DNA of 64,000 bases from Dyadobacter sediminis (GCF_005860765.1 NZ_VCEI01000021.1:620001-684000), one strand, 5' to 3'. Positions 46,765 to 56,578 are shown, counted from the stretch's first letter. Numbers and translations: made by a program. Notes: generated from the letters alone by a model not told the origin.

Positions 46765-47658
46765 CTATAAAATAATCCCTAAACCAAAAAGAATCACAAA
46801 CAGCAACGTGGAAAGTGCCATTTGTTTCAGGTACGGGTCCAGTTCGCTGGCTTTCTGCAATCTGGAAACGGCCAGACCGTTTTTGATAAAAAGCGGAAAA
46901 CTGAGCAGGAAAAACAGACTTGTATACCCTGAAAAATTCTGGATTGTATAAATTAGAACACACAGCATGCCGATCAGGAGAATGCACCAATGATAACGGA
47001 TCGCCTTTTCCCTGCCAAGTCTGACCGGAATGGAATTCTTGCCCGTTGCCCTGTCCGATTCTATGTCGCGAATGTTGTTAATATTCAGAACGCCAACTGC
47101 GAAAAGTCCGCAGCTTGTAGCCGGAAGCAGCAAACTCCAGTCCCATACATGCGTATGCAGATAACTGCTGCCGAGAACACCGACCCATCCAAAAAAGATC
47201 AGTACCGAAAGGTCGCCAAGCCCGACATAGCCATACGGTCTTTTGCCTGCGGTATAAGTGATGGCAGCGATAATACATGCAATCCCGATTCCAAGGAATA
47301 CCCAAAATACGTTTGCTGAGGCATTGCGTAAGGCAATCGTCAACAGTGAAATGCCGGAAACCAACGCAAGTACCGAAAAAAGAATAATCGCTTTCAGCAT
47401 AGCGGAAGCCGGAATATGGCCGGAATGAACGGCCCGGCGCGGGCCTTCACGCAAGTCTGTATCCTTGCCGTTCACTGCATCGCCGTAATCATTGGCGAAG
47501 TTGGAAAGTACCTGAAGAAGAATGGTTGTTAGAATGCTTAAAGCTGCAACGGACCAGCTGAAATTACCTTTGGAGGCGGCCAGAAAGCAACCCATTAATA
47601 TGCAGGAAAGCGCAAGAGGCAAAGTGCGCGGGCGTGCCGCTTCAATCCAGGGATTCAT
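46765..47658 (-). CDS. menA: 1,4-dihydroxy-2-naphthoate polyprenyltransferase
   Basis: A 297-residue UbiA-superfamily membrane prenyltransferase. The N-terminal WIEAARPRTLPLALS and the Mg-diphosphate motif NDYGD (56-60) with the GKDTDLREGPRRAVHSG continuation are specific to MenA; a second acidic motif NNIRDIESDRATGKN lies near 195. It prenylates DHNA to demethylmenaquinone in the inner membrane. It starts 21 bases after the DUF5618-like gene stop, so the two are probably one operon. Confidence 0.95.
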   Translation of the reverse strand: MNPWIEAARPRTLPLALSCILMGCFLAASKGNFSWSVAALSILTTILLQVLSNFANDYGDAVNGKDTDLREGPRRAVHSGHIPASAMLKAIILFSVLALVSGISLLTIALRNASANVFWVFLGIGIACIIAAITYTAGKRPYGYVGLGDLSVLIFFGWVGVLGSSYLHTHVWDWSLLLPATSCGLFAVGVLNINNIRDIESDRATGKNSIPVRLGREKAIRYHWCILLIGMLCVLIYTIQNFSGYTSLFFLLSFPLFIKNGLAVSRLQKASELDPYLKQMALSTLLFVILFGLGIIL

Positions 47659-47679
47659 TTTATATCAATTTGATTAACA

Positions 47680-48060
47680 TCATGCCTGAGCTTTCATTTC
47701 TGCCCAGTCAATGATTTTTTCTGCAAGCTGCAAACCTTCTGAAGAAATGGCTGCACTCAGATTTCCATCATAACTCATGGAAAGATGCAGTGTATCGTAA
47801 GCTGCCAGAAATGCAGATAATATTTTTTTGTCTACCGCAGAAAGTTCCTTCTGATACCATTCTACACTTTTCCTGCCTTTTTTATTTCCCCCGAGAATGC
47901 TGTCCAGTGCGACCAGAACGCCGGTGTAAGCAGTATGTCCGGCCATTTTTACGTATTTACGATCCGTGTAATAACCATCTTCTTTAAGCGCTTTGTCACG
48001 CAGGATTTCCCTGGCGTTGGAAAGGTATCTTTTGGCTTCTGCAATTTCATTGATTTTCAT
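47680..48060 (-). CDS. small helical protein, DUF5618-like
   Basis: A 126-residue soluble, mostly helical protein: NEIAEAKRYLSNAREILRDKA, HTAYTGVLVALDSIL, VEWYQKELSAVDKKILSAFLAAYDTLHLSMSY. It matches my memory of the DUF5618 family of Bacteroidota, with a HEPN-like look (two helix pairs). No signal peptide or membrane helix. It is the first gene ahead of menA; a link to menaquinone is not implied by the sequence. Confidence 0.75.
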   Translation of the reverse strand: MKINEIAEAKRYLSNAREILRDKALKEDGYYTDRKYVKMAGHTAYTGVLVALDSILGGNKKGRKSVEWYQKELSAVDKKILSAFLAAYDTLHLSMSYDGNLSAAISSEGLQLAEKIIDWAEMKAQA

Positions 48061-48095
48061 AGTGTGCTGTTATGTTTTCCATTTTTAGTATATTA

Positions 48096-48139
48096 ATCAG
48101 CGGAACCAGATCAAATTTATTGATCCCGGCTCCGCTGAT
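48096..48139 (-). terminator. hairpin after the glutathione peroxidase gene
   Basis: Two long arms, 48096-48113 (ATCAGCGGAACCAGATCA) and 48121-48139 (its near complement ending in TCCGCTGAT), around an A/T loop. It starts 17 bases after the peroxidase stop; there is no long T run. Confidence 0.5.
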
Positions 48140-48156
48140 CATTGCATTTCAAATCA

Positions 48157-48741
48157 TCAGATTCCGACTGCCTTTAAAAATTCAGGATCGGTTGGTAAGA
48201 TTTTGGATGCAAAGAAATTTGTCAGTTCACCATTTTCATTGACAACATACTTGCAGAAATTCCAGGTCGGAACTTTGTCGTTCCAGCCGTTGAGGTCTTT
48301 TGTTGTAAGCCACTTGTAAATAGGCGCCTGATCTTCGCCAAGAACAGAAACTTTTTCAAACATCGGAAATGTAACGCCGTACGTTTTGGAGCAGAAAGTA
48401 GCAATTTCTTCACTGGTTCCCGGCTCCTGACCGCCGAAATTATTGGCAGGAAAACCCAGAACGACCACTTTATCGCCATGTTCCTTGTTGAATTTTTCCC
48501 AGTCAGCGTACTGTTTGGTATAGCCGCATTTGGAAGCAACATTCAGGATAACCACTTTTTTTCCTTTGTATTTGCTCAAATCCACCGTTTCGTCGCCTAC
48601 GAGCGATTTTACTTTGAAGTCGTACAAGGAAAGTTTCGCAGTTACATGTTCCGCAGGTCTTTTGGCAATTTCGGATTTGTCAGCAAAAATACCGCTGAAT
48701 AAAGAGGCAATCATAATAAAAAGCGATTTTACGAGGTCCAT
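48157..48741 (-). CDS. glutathione peroxidase-like thiol peroxidase (Cys type)
   Basis: A 194-residue peroxidase with the complete catalytic set: Cys72 in SKCGYT, Gln105 in GGQEPG, Trp160-Asn161 in TWNF. Cys117 (ATFCSKTYGVTF) is the likely resolving residue, so it is probably thioredoxin-dependent. The N-terminal 20 residues (SLFIMIASLFSGIFA) are hydrophobic and suggest a membrane anchor or export. A common stress enzyme reducing peroxides; monocistronic. Confidence 0.93.
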   Translation of the reverse strand: MDLVKSLFIMIASLFSGIFADKSEIAKRPAEHVTAKLSLYDFKVKSLVGDETVDLSKYKGKKVVILNVASKCGYTKQYADWEKFNKEHGDKVVVLGFPANNFGGQEPGTSEEIATFCSKTYGVTFPMFEKVSVLGEDQAPIYKWLTTKDLNGWNDKVPTWNFCKYVVNENGELTNFFASKILPTDPEFLKAVGI

Positions 48742-48848
48742 GATAAGAATTGGTTATTGTTAGATTTTAACTGTTTGACTGTATAATATACGTAATTTTT
48801 AACAAAACGATTCATCCTTTTTTTACTAATAACCCTGCTTACCAACAG

Positions 48849-50627
48849 CTACATACGTTCCGGTACTTCTATGCCCAATAACCCCAAAGCTTTGCGAATC
48901 GTTTCCGAAACTACTTTTGATAATGCAACCCGGAATTGTACGGCTTCGGGATCAGGATCGGAGAAAATGGAAACCTCGGCATAAAACTGGTTGTAGACTT
49001 TCGCCAGTTCAAATGCATAAAGCGAAATAACCGAAGGAGCAAAGTCACCGGCGGCGCTCAATACCCTTGCAGGATATTGCGACAACATAAAAATCAGCTC
49101 TTTTTCAGCTTTGTGCACTTCATAATTCGCTGATGGCAATTTGCCTTCAATCCCGGACTGCTCCGCTTTTCGCATGATCGAACGGATCCGCGCATAAGTA
49201 TACTGAATGAACGGCCCGGTATGCCCTTGAAAGTCAATGGATTCTTCCGGGTTGAAAAGCATTCTTTTTTTAGGGTCCACTTTCAGAAGAAAGTACTTTA
49301 ACGCGCCGAGTGCAAGCTGGTTATAAAGCTGATTGGCTTCCTTGCTTTCAAAATCATCAATTTTTCCAAGTTCCTGCGTGCGATCAGAAGCGGTCTGAAT
49401 CATCTGCGAAATCAGGTCGTCGGCATCGACAACGGTACCTTCGCGCGATTTCATTTTACCGGAAGGCAAATCGACCATTCCGTAACTGATATGATAACAA
49501 CCTTCGGCATACTGGCGGCCGAGCCGTTTCAGGATGGCAAAGAGCACTTTGAAATGATAATCCTGCTCATTGCCCACAACCCACAAATAGCGATTGTTAT
49601 GGTAATCATTGTTTTTCAGTTCCGTAGTTCCGAGATCCTGCGTAATGTAAACGGAAGTTCCGTCGCCGCGCAAGACCAGTTTTTCATCCAGTCCTTCTTC
49701 TGCAAGGTCAATCCAGACCGAATTATCGCTTTTCCGGTAAAAAACATTTTTTTCAATACCTTCTTCAATAATGTCTTTTCCTAACAGGTACGTATTGGAT
49801 TCATAATACGTTTTATCAAATCCGACGCCGATCTTGTTGTACGTTTCACTGAAACCTTCATACACCCAACTGTTCATTTTTTGCCACAAGGCTACCGTTT
49901 CCGGATCGCCGTTTTCCCATGACAGCAGCAGTTGCTGTGCTTCCAGCATCCACGGCGCTTTTTTTGAAGCTTCATCCTCAGGCATGCCCTGCGCTACAAG
50001 TTCGCGGATCTGCGATTTGTACTCAATATCAAATTTTACATAATACTTTCCCGCAAGGTGATCGCCTTTGATGCCGCTGGATTCCGGCGTTTCGCCGTTG
50101 CCCAGTTCGCGGTAAGCCAGCATGGATTTGCAGATGTGAATACCGCGGTCGTTGACAAGACAGGTTTTTACCACATCATAGCCGCCTGCTTCCAGTATTT
50201 TCGACAAGGAATCACCAAGGAAATTATTCCTCAAATGTCCCAGGTGCAAAGGTTTATTGGTGTTTGGAGAAGAAAATTCCACCATAACCGACTGACCATT
50301 AGCAGGAAATGTACCGAACGCCGTATCGCTGAGGATCTGGTCAAACAGGTTCAGCCACGTGCTGTCTTTGAGGTTAATGTTCAGAAAACCTTGGACAACA
50401 TTGAAATTATCTACAACTAAGCTATTGTTTTTGAGATAGTTGCCAATAATCTGCCCGATTTCTGCCGGCGCTTTGCGAGTGGATTTGGCTAATGGAAAAG
50501 TAACAAAAGTATAAAATCCTTCAAATTCTTTCTTTGTAGGTTGTAAAATGATGTCTTCGGCAGAAATGTCAAAACGCTGTTGGATTGCTTTTTGAATGTC
50601 TTGCTTTAAAATGGCTTCAATTGACAT
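48849..50627 (-). CDS. argS: arginyl-tRNA synthetase
   Basis: A 592-residue class I synthetase. The N-terminal Arg_tRNA_synt_N domain is followed by SSPNTNKPLHLGHLRNN with the HIGH-type motif HLGH (128-131), the KMSKS counterpart KMKSREGT, and a C-terminal DALR anticodon-binding domain (IQYTYARIRSIMRK) ending ALGLLGIEVPERM. It charges tRNA-Arg. The start at 50627 (MSIEAILKQ) matches homologues; a frame from 50642 adds five residues. Confidence 0.97.
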   Translation of the reverse strand: MSIEAILKQDIQKAIQQRFDISAEDIILQPTKKEFEGFYTFVTFPLAKSTRKAPAEIGQIIGNYLKNNSLVVDNFNVVQGFLNINLKDSTWLNLFDQILSDTAFGTFPANGQSVMVEFSSPNTNKPLHLGHLRNNFLGDSLSKILEAGGYDVVKTCLVNDRGIHICKSMLAYRELGNGETPESSGIKGDHLAGKYYVKFDIEYKSQIRELVAQGMPEDEASKKAPWMLEAQQLLLSWENGDPETVALWQKMNSWVYEGFSETYNKIGVGFDKTYYESNTYLLGKDIIEEGIEKNVFYRKSDNSVWIDLAEEGLDEKLVLRGDGTSVYITQDLGTTELKNNDYHNNRYLWVVGNEQDYHFKVLFAILKRLGRQYAEGCYHISYGMVDLPSGKMKSREGTVVDADDLISQMIQTASDRTQELGKIDDFESKEANQLYNQLALGALKYFLLKVDPKKRMLFNPEESIDFQGHTGPFIQYTYARIRSIMRKAEQSGIEGKLPSANYEVHKAEKELIFMLSQYPARVLSAAGDFAPSVISLYAFELAKVYNQFYAEVSIFSDPDPEAVQFRVALSKVVSETIRKALGLLGIEVPERM

Positions 50628-50788
50628 GAAAAATAGGGTCAAGCAGGAGAGCAGATTCTGTTAAAGAATGATATTTCTCCAGGTTTTTATTTGATTGAAA
50701 TTATTTACAAAATAAATAGCAATGTTATTCTTTTTGATGCAAAATTAGAGTAATTATTGATGAGACTCACACCCCGGACAAAGAAGTT

Positions 50789-52336
50789 ATGAATATCCAT
50801 CCATTATATTCGACGCGGATTTACATGATCCTGCTGCTGGGCCTGTTCCCGCTATGCGGCGCATGGGCGCAACTGCAGCAATCGGACCGCCTGGAAATTA
50901 AAACAAGTTCTGCTACACCCGAGGAATTTGAAGTATTTAGTCTGGGCGAGCGTGGAATATTATCTGTAGTGCGGGGAAATGATTATGGTAACAGCCGCAA
51001 TGAACAATGGCAGTTTGTAAAATATGATACCACGCTGAAAGTACTCTGGCGTACAACTTACAAACTGGATTTCAGATATATACCGGTAATGGCCTACAAA
51101 GGTGCGGAAAGCGGTTACTGGCTGTTTGCCGAGCCGGACACGGATCGTTTTTTGTTTATGCAGCTCAATTTCAGTGATGGCTCCATTGATACATACAAAG
51201 GAAACTTGCTGGCCGGCGTAGATGTGCAGCATTTCAAGGTTATGGGAAGCAAAGCGCTTGTTTCCGGTTATTACCGCTCACGCCCGATTGTCATAGTGCA
51301 TTCCTTTTTTGATCACACGACACGCGTTTTGCCGGGATTGTTCGAAAAAAATACAGAACTTAATAATGTTGATATCAATGAAGTGGACGGCTATATCAAT
51401 GTAATTACGTATGCCTATCGCAAAAAAAACTGTGTTTTTGAGATCAAAACTTATAATTACGACGGAAAGCTGCTTAAAAAAACATCGCTCAGCGATCCGC
51501 GGTATAGCTTTATTTCAGGTCAGATCGTTCCGCTGAACCCGGACGATTCTTATCTGATCGGCAATTACTCCGTTGGATGCACGCAATATTCCCAAGGTCT
51601 TTTTGTAACGCATATTGAAGACGACGAACCTCAGGAACCGCAGTTTATAGAATTTTCCCAGCTTCAGAATTTTTTCAACTACATGAAGCCGAAACGCAAA
51701 CAGAAAATGCTGGAACGGATTGGTAAAAGAGAAAGCCTGGGCAAAGAAAACCGTTTCAGGTACCGGCTGCTTGTGCATGAACTGATCCAGACTGACAATG
51801 AAATCGTGCTCGTTGCGGAAGTTTATTATCCCAATCAGCGGTCATCCAATCCGGTTATTGCAGGCGGACTTTCCCGGCCTTATTTTTCGCGCTCGCTCGA
51901 AGGTTACCGTTACACGCATGCCATCGTATGCGGTTTTGACCTGAACGGTAAATTGATCTGGGACAATTGCATCACGATAAAAGATCTTACTAGTTATGAT
52001 CTTCAGGAAATGGTCCAGATTACACCCGTTGACGATTATTTTGTGCTTGCATATCCGCAGGATGGTGAAATCCACACAGAGGTAATCAGCCGTAATACGG
52101 TGGTTGTGAAAAATGAAAAGTTCAAGATTGTGCCAAAGTCTGAAAAGGAAAAGGTTCTTAACAGCGAAGATGCTTATCTTTCTCCGTGGTACGGACAGTA
52201 TTTTCTGGCTTACGGCATGCAGCGGCTGGGAACTTCATCCGTAGGCCAGGGCAGGGAGGTTTTCTATATTGACAAGCTTACGTACAAAACAGAAGACATC
52301 GGCAAAGCGACCAAAGCAGAAGCATCAAGGCCTTAA
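50789..52336 (+). CDS. exported protein of unknown function
   Basis: A 515-residue protein with a signal peptide (cleavage near residue 27, AWAQ). No family was recognised. The rest is mainly beta: short repeats of aromatic and hydrophobic strands (QWQFVKYDTTLKVLWRTTYKLDFR, GYWLFAEPDTDRF, VFEIKTYNYDGKLLKKTSL) look like blades of a propeller, as in proteins that score measured values strand by strand. A basic patch MKPKRKQKMLERIGKRESLGKE is near 295. The tail is hydrophilic (KATKAEASRP). Convergent with pyrR, ten bases apart. Confidence 0.8.
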   Translation: MNIHPLYSTRIYMILLLGLFPLCGAWAQLQQSDRLEIKTSSATPEEFEVFSLGERGILSVVRGNDYGNSRNEQWQFVKYDTTLKVLWRTTYKLDFRYIPVMAYKGAESGYWLFAEPDTDRFLFMQLNFSDGSIDTYKGNLLAGVDVQHFKVMGSKALVSGYYRSRPIVIVHSFFDHTTRVLPGLFEKNTELNNVDINEVDGYINVITYAYRKKNCVFEIKTYNYDGKLLKKTSLSDPRYSFISGQIVPLNPDDSYLIGNYSVGCTQYSQGLFVTHIEDDEPQEPQFIEFSQLQNFFNYMKPKRKQKMLERIGKRESLGKENRFRYRLLVHELIQTDNEIVLVAEVYYPNQRSSNPVIAGGLSRPYFSRSLEGYRYTHAIVCGFDLNGKLIWDNCITIKDLTSYDLQEMVQITPVDDYFVLAYPQDGEIHTEVISRNTVVVKNEKFKIVPKSEKEKVLNSEDAYLSPWYGQYFLAYGMQRLGTSSVGQGREVFYIDKLTYKTEDIGKATKAEASRP

Positions 52337-52346
52337 TACGGAAGTT

Positions 52347-52886
52347 TCAGTCAACCATCCAGATCTGGTCGGAATGGAAGCCCTGTTCTTTCCATTCCAC
52401 CTGTACGCGCTGACTTTCGACTGTACTTACATTCATGCCTACATAATCCGGATCAATGGGCAGTTCCCTGTTATAGCGTCTGTCGATCAGTACCATTAAC
52501 TCGACCATTTTGGGACGCCCGAATGCGGTCATGGCATCCAGCGCAGCCCGGACCATTCGTCCGCTGGCCAGCACATCGTCGATCAGGATTACTCTTTTGC
52601 CTTCAATCAAAAAAGGTACATTGGTTTTGTTTGGCAACAACGGCGATTCCCGTCGACGGAAATCGTCTCTGTAAAAAGTAGCGTCCAGATAACCCAGCGG
52701 AATATTTTTGCCTGTACGTTCACGTAATTCCGCAATGATCCTTTCCGCAAAATATATTCCTCTCGGCTGCAGACCCATTACTACTGAATTTGAAAAATCC
52801 TGATGATTTTCAATAAGTTGCTGACATAACCGGCTGGTCATGATTTCAAGTAACGGGCTGGCTAGTATTAATCGTTTTTGGGGCAT
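52347..52886 (-). CDS. pyrR: PyrR-type phosphoribosyltransferase
   Basis: A 179-residue type I phosphoribosyltransferase. The PRPP loop VILIDDVLASGRMVRAAL, the MGLQPRGIYFAERI start and LDATFYRDDF and ELMVLIDRRYNRELPIDPDYVGMNV are the PyrR wording. PyrR proteins have uracil phosphoribosyltransferase activity and in Gram-positives bind pyr mRNA as an attenuator; in Bacteroidota the RNA role is not established. It is divergent from pth (66 bases between starts), and no pyr gene is adjacent. Confidence 0.92.
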   Translation of the reverse strand: MPQKRLILASPLLEIMTSRLCQQLIENHQDFSNSVVMGLQPRGIYFAERIIAELRERTGKNIPLGYLDATFYRDDFRRRESPLLPNKTNVPFLIEGKRVILIDDVLASGRMVRAALDAMTAFGRPKMVELMVLIDRRYNRELPIDPDYVGMNVSTVESQRVQVEWKEQGFHSDQIWMVD

Positions 52887-52952
52887 GATATAATTTCCCT
52901 GAATTTTAGCCTAAATTAAGTGCTCAAAAATGAAATCAAAAACTTTTATCAA

Positions 52953-53513
52953 ATGAAATATCTTATTGCCGGGTTAGGAAATATCGGTCCCGAATACGCA
53001 TTTACCAGACATAACGTCGGTTTTATGGTTCTGGACAGGCTGGCAGCACAGCACGATTTCAAGTTTTCCTTTGAGCGTCTGGCTTTTGTAGCGGAATGGA
53101 AACATAAAGGCCGGCAGATCTATTTTATAAAACCGACTACTTTCATGAATCTGAGCGGAAAAGCAATCCGGTATTATATGGATCAGTTTAAAATTCCGAC
53201 TGAAAATTTGCTGGTTATTGTAGATGAACTGCAGTTGCCTTTCGGGACTTTACGGATTAAACCCAAAGGAAGCCATGGCGGGCATAACGGTCTAAAAAAT
53301 ATTGAAGAATTGCTTTTGACAACGGAATATCCTCGACTGCGGTTCGGAATCGGCAATAATTTTCCGCGCGGCAGGCAAGTAGATTACGTGCTTAAACCAT
53401 TTTCCAATGAAGAGATGCCGGAACTTCCCATATTTCTGGACAATGCGGGAGATATGGTTTTATCTTTTTGTACTTTGGGGATACAGTCAACAATGAATAA
53501 TTATAATCAATGA
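52953..53513 (+). CDS. pth: peptidyl-tRNA hydrolase
   Basis: A 186-residue hydrolase that recycles peptidyl-tRNA. The catalytic His20 in FTRHNVGF, Asn66 in FMNLSG, and Asp91 in IVDELQLPFG are present, and LRIKPKGSHGGHNGLKNIEELL completes the active-site loop. The start at 52953 (MKYLIAGLGN) is the family start; a GTG at 52920 would add 11 residues. Divergent from pyrR. Confidence 0.97.
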   Translation: MKYLIAGLGNIGPEYAFTRHNVGFMVLDRLAAQHDFKFSFERLAFVAEWKHKGRQIYFIKPTTFMNLSGKAIRYYMDQFKIPTENLLVIVDELQLPFGTLRIKPKGSHGGHNGLKNIEELLLTTEYPRLRFGIGNNFPRGRQVDYVLKPFSNEEMPELPIFLDNAGDMVLSFCTLGIQSTMNNYNQ

Positions 53514-54197
53514 TTGAATTATTTAAAGAAAATATAAATATTTCAAGATTGCAATTTATTCTGTTTGAAATTGAAATTGCCAAATATTAAATATTCTGGT
53601 ACTTGTTAATGAGTATAATATTGTATATTTATAATTAATAAAAATATAATCTTCCAAATAAAATTTTGTTGAAGCGTTTTGAATGAATTTGTAATTTCAA
53701 AATTAATACGGACATTTGCATTGTAGTTGATGTAAAACGGAATTGAATAAATCCGGGAAGTACAAGAAGTCAAACTAGTGCTTGGACGAGGTTACAATTA
53801 CAAAGCTGCGGAATGCAGTATTTACATAAAGAGATTAGAAGTTTAAGTAAAAAATAATTAATTGACTTCTTCTAATTTATTTGACGTATTTATTTGTATA
53901 GGAATGATTTTTTTGTAAAATTGAAAATGAGGAGTATTATTGAGTAGGTTGTTACTTTATAGTATGATACCAGATTCAAAAGTCAAACGAAAACTGAAAT
54001 CTGCCTGATTTAAACAGGTTCATTTTAAAATTCGGAAATTATGTTTCTGAAAATAAACAGAATGGGTTTCAGAGTTCAATTAAAGAAAATATACAGAGTT
54101 GATTTATCTGAATTCGAGTATCCTGAAACGAATTTATTTAGCAACTTTTAGGTTATAAAAGATAAGAAAAGGTTAAGGGTTTAGGAATAGTCAGTAT
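53514..54197. other. long AT-rich gene-free region
   Basis: About 680 bases after pth with no credible gene and unusually high A+T. An inverted repeat ATTAGAAGT (53834-53842) with ACTTCTTCTAAT (53865-53876) could be a late terminator of pth; a short CCTG...CAGG palindrome lies near 54003. No tRNA, small protein or known RNA was recognised. It could be a decayed gene or an unrecognised noncoding RNA. Confidence 0.5.
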
Positions 54198-54222
54198 AAA
54201 GCCGTCTCAGTGAGATGGCTTT
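54198..54222 (-). terminator. terminator of the OmpA-family gene
   Basis: AAAGCCGTCTC and GAGATGGCTTT form an 11-base stem (one G-U) with a three-base loop, overlapping the stop codon of the OmpA-type gene. The T tract is short. Confidence 0.6.
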
Positions 54223-55618
54223 ATCTTTTTACAGGCTCTGCCCATACTTCCACGCGGCGGTTGGATTTTTTCTGAGTTTCGGACTGATTTACTTTATTTG
54301 GTTGTGCCGGACCGTAACCAGCTCCTTCAATCCGGTTTTCAGGAATCCCTTTGCCCGTCAGATACGTTTTAATCGTTTCAACGCGTTTTCTGGATAAGTC
54401 CAGATTCTTCTCGAAATTGCCGGTATTGTCCGTATGTCCTTTCAGAATAATCTTCAGGTCCGGCCTTCTTTGAAAATAGGAAACAATGGAATCGATCTCG
54501 GAAAGTGCTTCATCTTCCAGCACTTCCGTACTTTGTGTGAAATACAAAGTCTTTAAAGGAGCATCGTAAGTTTCGGCTGAAAGGCTGATCAGCGATTTGA
54601 CTTCTTCGTAGCGGTTGGACGTTTTAACCGCAATGCTCCGGGACTGGAAACCATTTGCCTGTGCCGATATTTTGTAAGACTCAAAGGGCGTAAGTTCGAA
54701 TTTGTAAATGCCGTTCACCGTTTTAGCCAGTGCAACCAGTGAATCGTTCACACTTTTTCTGACAGTTACTTCGGCATCATTAACCGGTTTCAGATTTTTG
54801 CCATCGTAGACACGGCCGGTCACATTCACAAGATTGCGGTTGTTTTTGACAGGCTTCTCCGGCGCGGATGCCGTCACTTCCGGCTTTTCATCTTCGGATT
54901 TTGCAGTTTCCTTGTAATCTTTACTAATCGTCTGATAGCTCCGTCGGATAAAAACAGGCGTCATCACGCGGTCATAAACACGGATGAGCGCAATAGAGCC
55001 GGCACTTGATTCGTGGTTTGCAATCAGATCATCCTGAAAAAAATTGAGAACCTGATCATTGTCCAGCATTCCTTCCGTACCCGGGTCCTTGAATTCCAGC
55101 TTGGACTGGCCGTTGATATACATTTTAATGATCTTGGTTTCAAAATCGCGCGAATAGACGTAATGCACGTATTGGTTCGCTTTTACCGGCGCTTTTTCAC
55201 CAATTGCAAAATCGTAAAAGTTCAGTTTTCCATCATATATGTAACTGCCGTAATCGCTTTTTCTGTTCTTGAAGTCCAGAACACGTTTCCAGCTGTCGAG
55301 CTCGTCCAGTTTGAAATAAATCTCAACCGTAAATGACTTGTTCAGAAACCCTTTTGCTTCGGAGTTGTTGAACTGAAGACCGCTGTTTTTTTCAAACCGG
55401 TAAGTGGTTCGGCTCAAATCATCGGATCCCGGGATCTTTTCCTTTATAAACTGGCCTGCCTGCCCGAGTGGTTTCAGCGCCGGTCCGGCATTTTCGATAG
55501 GAAGAAGGGCGTTATTAAAATCATATGTCCACTGGCTTTGGGAAAATGAAGGAAAATACAATCCGGTAAAAAGAATCGCCAGGATGTAACTTGCATTTTT
55601 TTTGCTAATCATGCCCAA
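54221..55618 (-). CDS. OmpA-family protein with LamG-like and CarboxypepD_reg-like domains
   Basis: A 465-residue exported protein. Signal peptide to about residue 27 (PSFSQ). Residues about 30-225 form a LamG/concanavalin-like domain (FTVEIYFKLDELDSWKRVLDFKNR, VHYVYSRDFETKIIKMYINGQ). About 265-345 is a CarboxypepD_reg-like fold (VTGRVYDGKNLKPVNDAEV). The OmpA_C peptidoglycan-binding domain is about 355-465, with ILKGHTDNTGNFEKNLDLSRKR and RIEGAGYGPAQP. It would anchor something between the outer membrane and the wall. Monocistronic; its terminator overlaps the stop. Confidence 0.92.
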   Translation of the reverse strand: MGMISKKNASYILAILFTGLYFPSFSQSQWTYDFNNALLPIENAGPALKPLGQAGQFIKEKIPGSDDLSRTTYRFEKNSGLQFNNSEAKGFLNKSFTVEIYFKLDELDSWKRVLDFKNRKSDYGSYIYDGKLNFYDFAIGEKAPVKANQYVHYVYSRDFETKIIKMYINGQSKLEFKDPGTEGMLDNDQVLNFFQDDLIANHESSAGSIALIRVYDRVMTPVFIRRSYQTISKDYKETAKSEDEKPEVTASAPEKPVKNNRNLVNVTGRVYDGKNLKPVNDAEVTVRKSVNDSLVALAKTVNGIYKFELTPFESYKISAQANGFQSRSIAVKTSNRYEEVKSLISLSAETYDAPLKTLYFTQSTEVLEDEALSEIDSIVSYFQRRPDLKIILKGHTDNTGNFEKNLDLSRKRVETIKTYLTGKGIPENRIEGAGYGPAQPNKVNQSETQKKSNRRVEVWAEPVKR

Positions 55619-55684
55619 AAATATAAAAAGTGAAAGCGGAAGCCGAAATGCATCACGTATTTTTGGCGCATAATAATTAGAAGT

Positions 55685-56569
55685 GTGAAAAATATTGCAA
55701 CCGGAATTCTATTTTCCATATTATGGTCTTCTGCTTCTGTGGCTACCAAATTTGGTGTACAATCTGCTGCTCCGCTGATCCTGGCCAACATCCGGTTTTT
55801 TATAGCCGGCATTCTGCTGCTTTCGTTTTCCTATCTGTTCGGAAAAGACAAATCCTATCGTTTGCCCGACAAAAATGAATGGAAACAGCTGGCACTTTTC
55901 GGATTTTTAAATACAACGCTTTATCTGGGCCTCTACGTGTATGCCATGAAATATACCGCAGCCGGAATCGGCAGCCTTGCCGTTTCAGTAAATCCGCTGA
56001 TTATCGTTTTATTGTCTGCCTGGTGGCTGAAAAGACGGCCGGGAACCAATGAATGGCTGGGAATTATTCTTGGAATGGCCGGTGTCGGCATTGCCACTTA
56101 CCCGCTTTTGGCGGATAGTTACACGACGCTGGGCGGCATTGCGTTGCTTCTGATTAGTATGGTTGCCGTTTCCGCAGCAAGTGTTTACTATGCAACCGTA
56201 AAATGGACATTGCCCAACCTGCTTATTAACGGATGGCAGGTTTTTCTGGGCGGAATTTTCCTTCTTCCTGCCACTTTTTTCATCACTGACTTTTCGGCAA
56301 CTGCATGGGATCAGCGTTTCTGGTTTTCTGTATTATGGCTTAGCCTTGCCGTTTCAATTATAGGGTTGATATGCTGGTTTTATTTGTTGCGAATCGATAC
56401 AGTCCGGGCTTCTTTATGGCTGTTTCTGTGTCCGCTGTTCGGATTCTTTTTTGCATGGTGGCTTATGTCGGAACCCGTTACCATTTATACAATAGCAGGA
56501 ACCGTACTCGTGATAGCCGGCCTGTATGCAGGACAGCGGACCAAACTGATGCGTAATAAAGAAAGCTGA
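55685..56569 (+). CDS. EamA-family (DMT) transporter
   Basis: A 294-residue inner-membrane protein of ten helices in two EamA halves: SILWSSASVATKFGVQSAAPLILANIRFFIAG in the first, and SVYYATVKWTLPNLLINGWQVFLGG and WLFLCPLFGFFFAWWLMSEPV in the second. A GTG at 55685 is the most fitting start. Exports or imports small metabolites; substrate unknown. Convergent with the PhzF-family gene. Confidence 0.9.
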   Translation: MKNIATGILFSILWSSASVATKFGVQSAAPLILANIRFFIAGILLLSFSYLFGKDKSYRLPDKNEWKQLALFGFLNTTLYLGLYVYAMKYTAAGIGSLAVSVNPLIIVLLSAWWLKRRPGTNEWLGIILGMAGVGIATYPLLADSYTTLGGIALLLISMVAVSAASVYYATVKWTLPNLLINGWQVFLGGIFLLPATFFITDFSATAWDQRFWFSVLWLSLAVSIIGLICWFYLLRIDTVRASLWLFLCPLFGFFFAWWLMSEPVTIYTIAGTVLVIAGLYAGQRTKLMRNKES

Positions 56570-56578
56570 TCGGGAATT

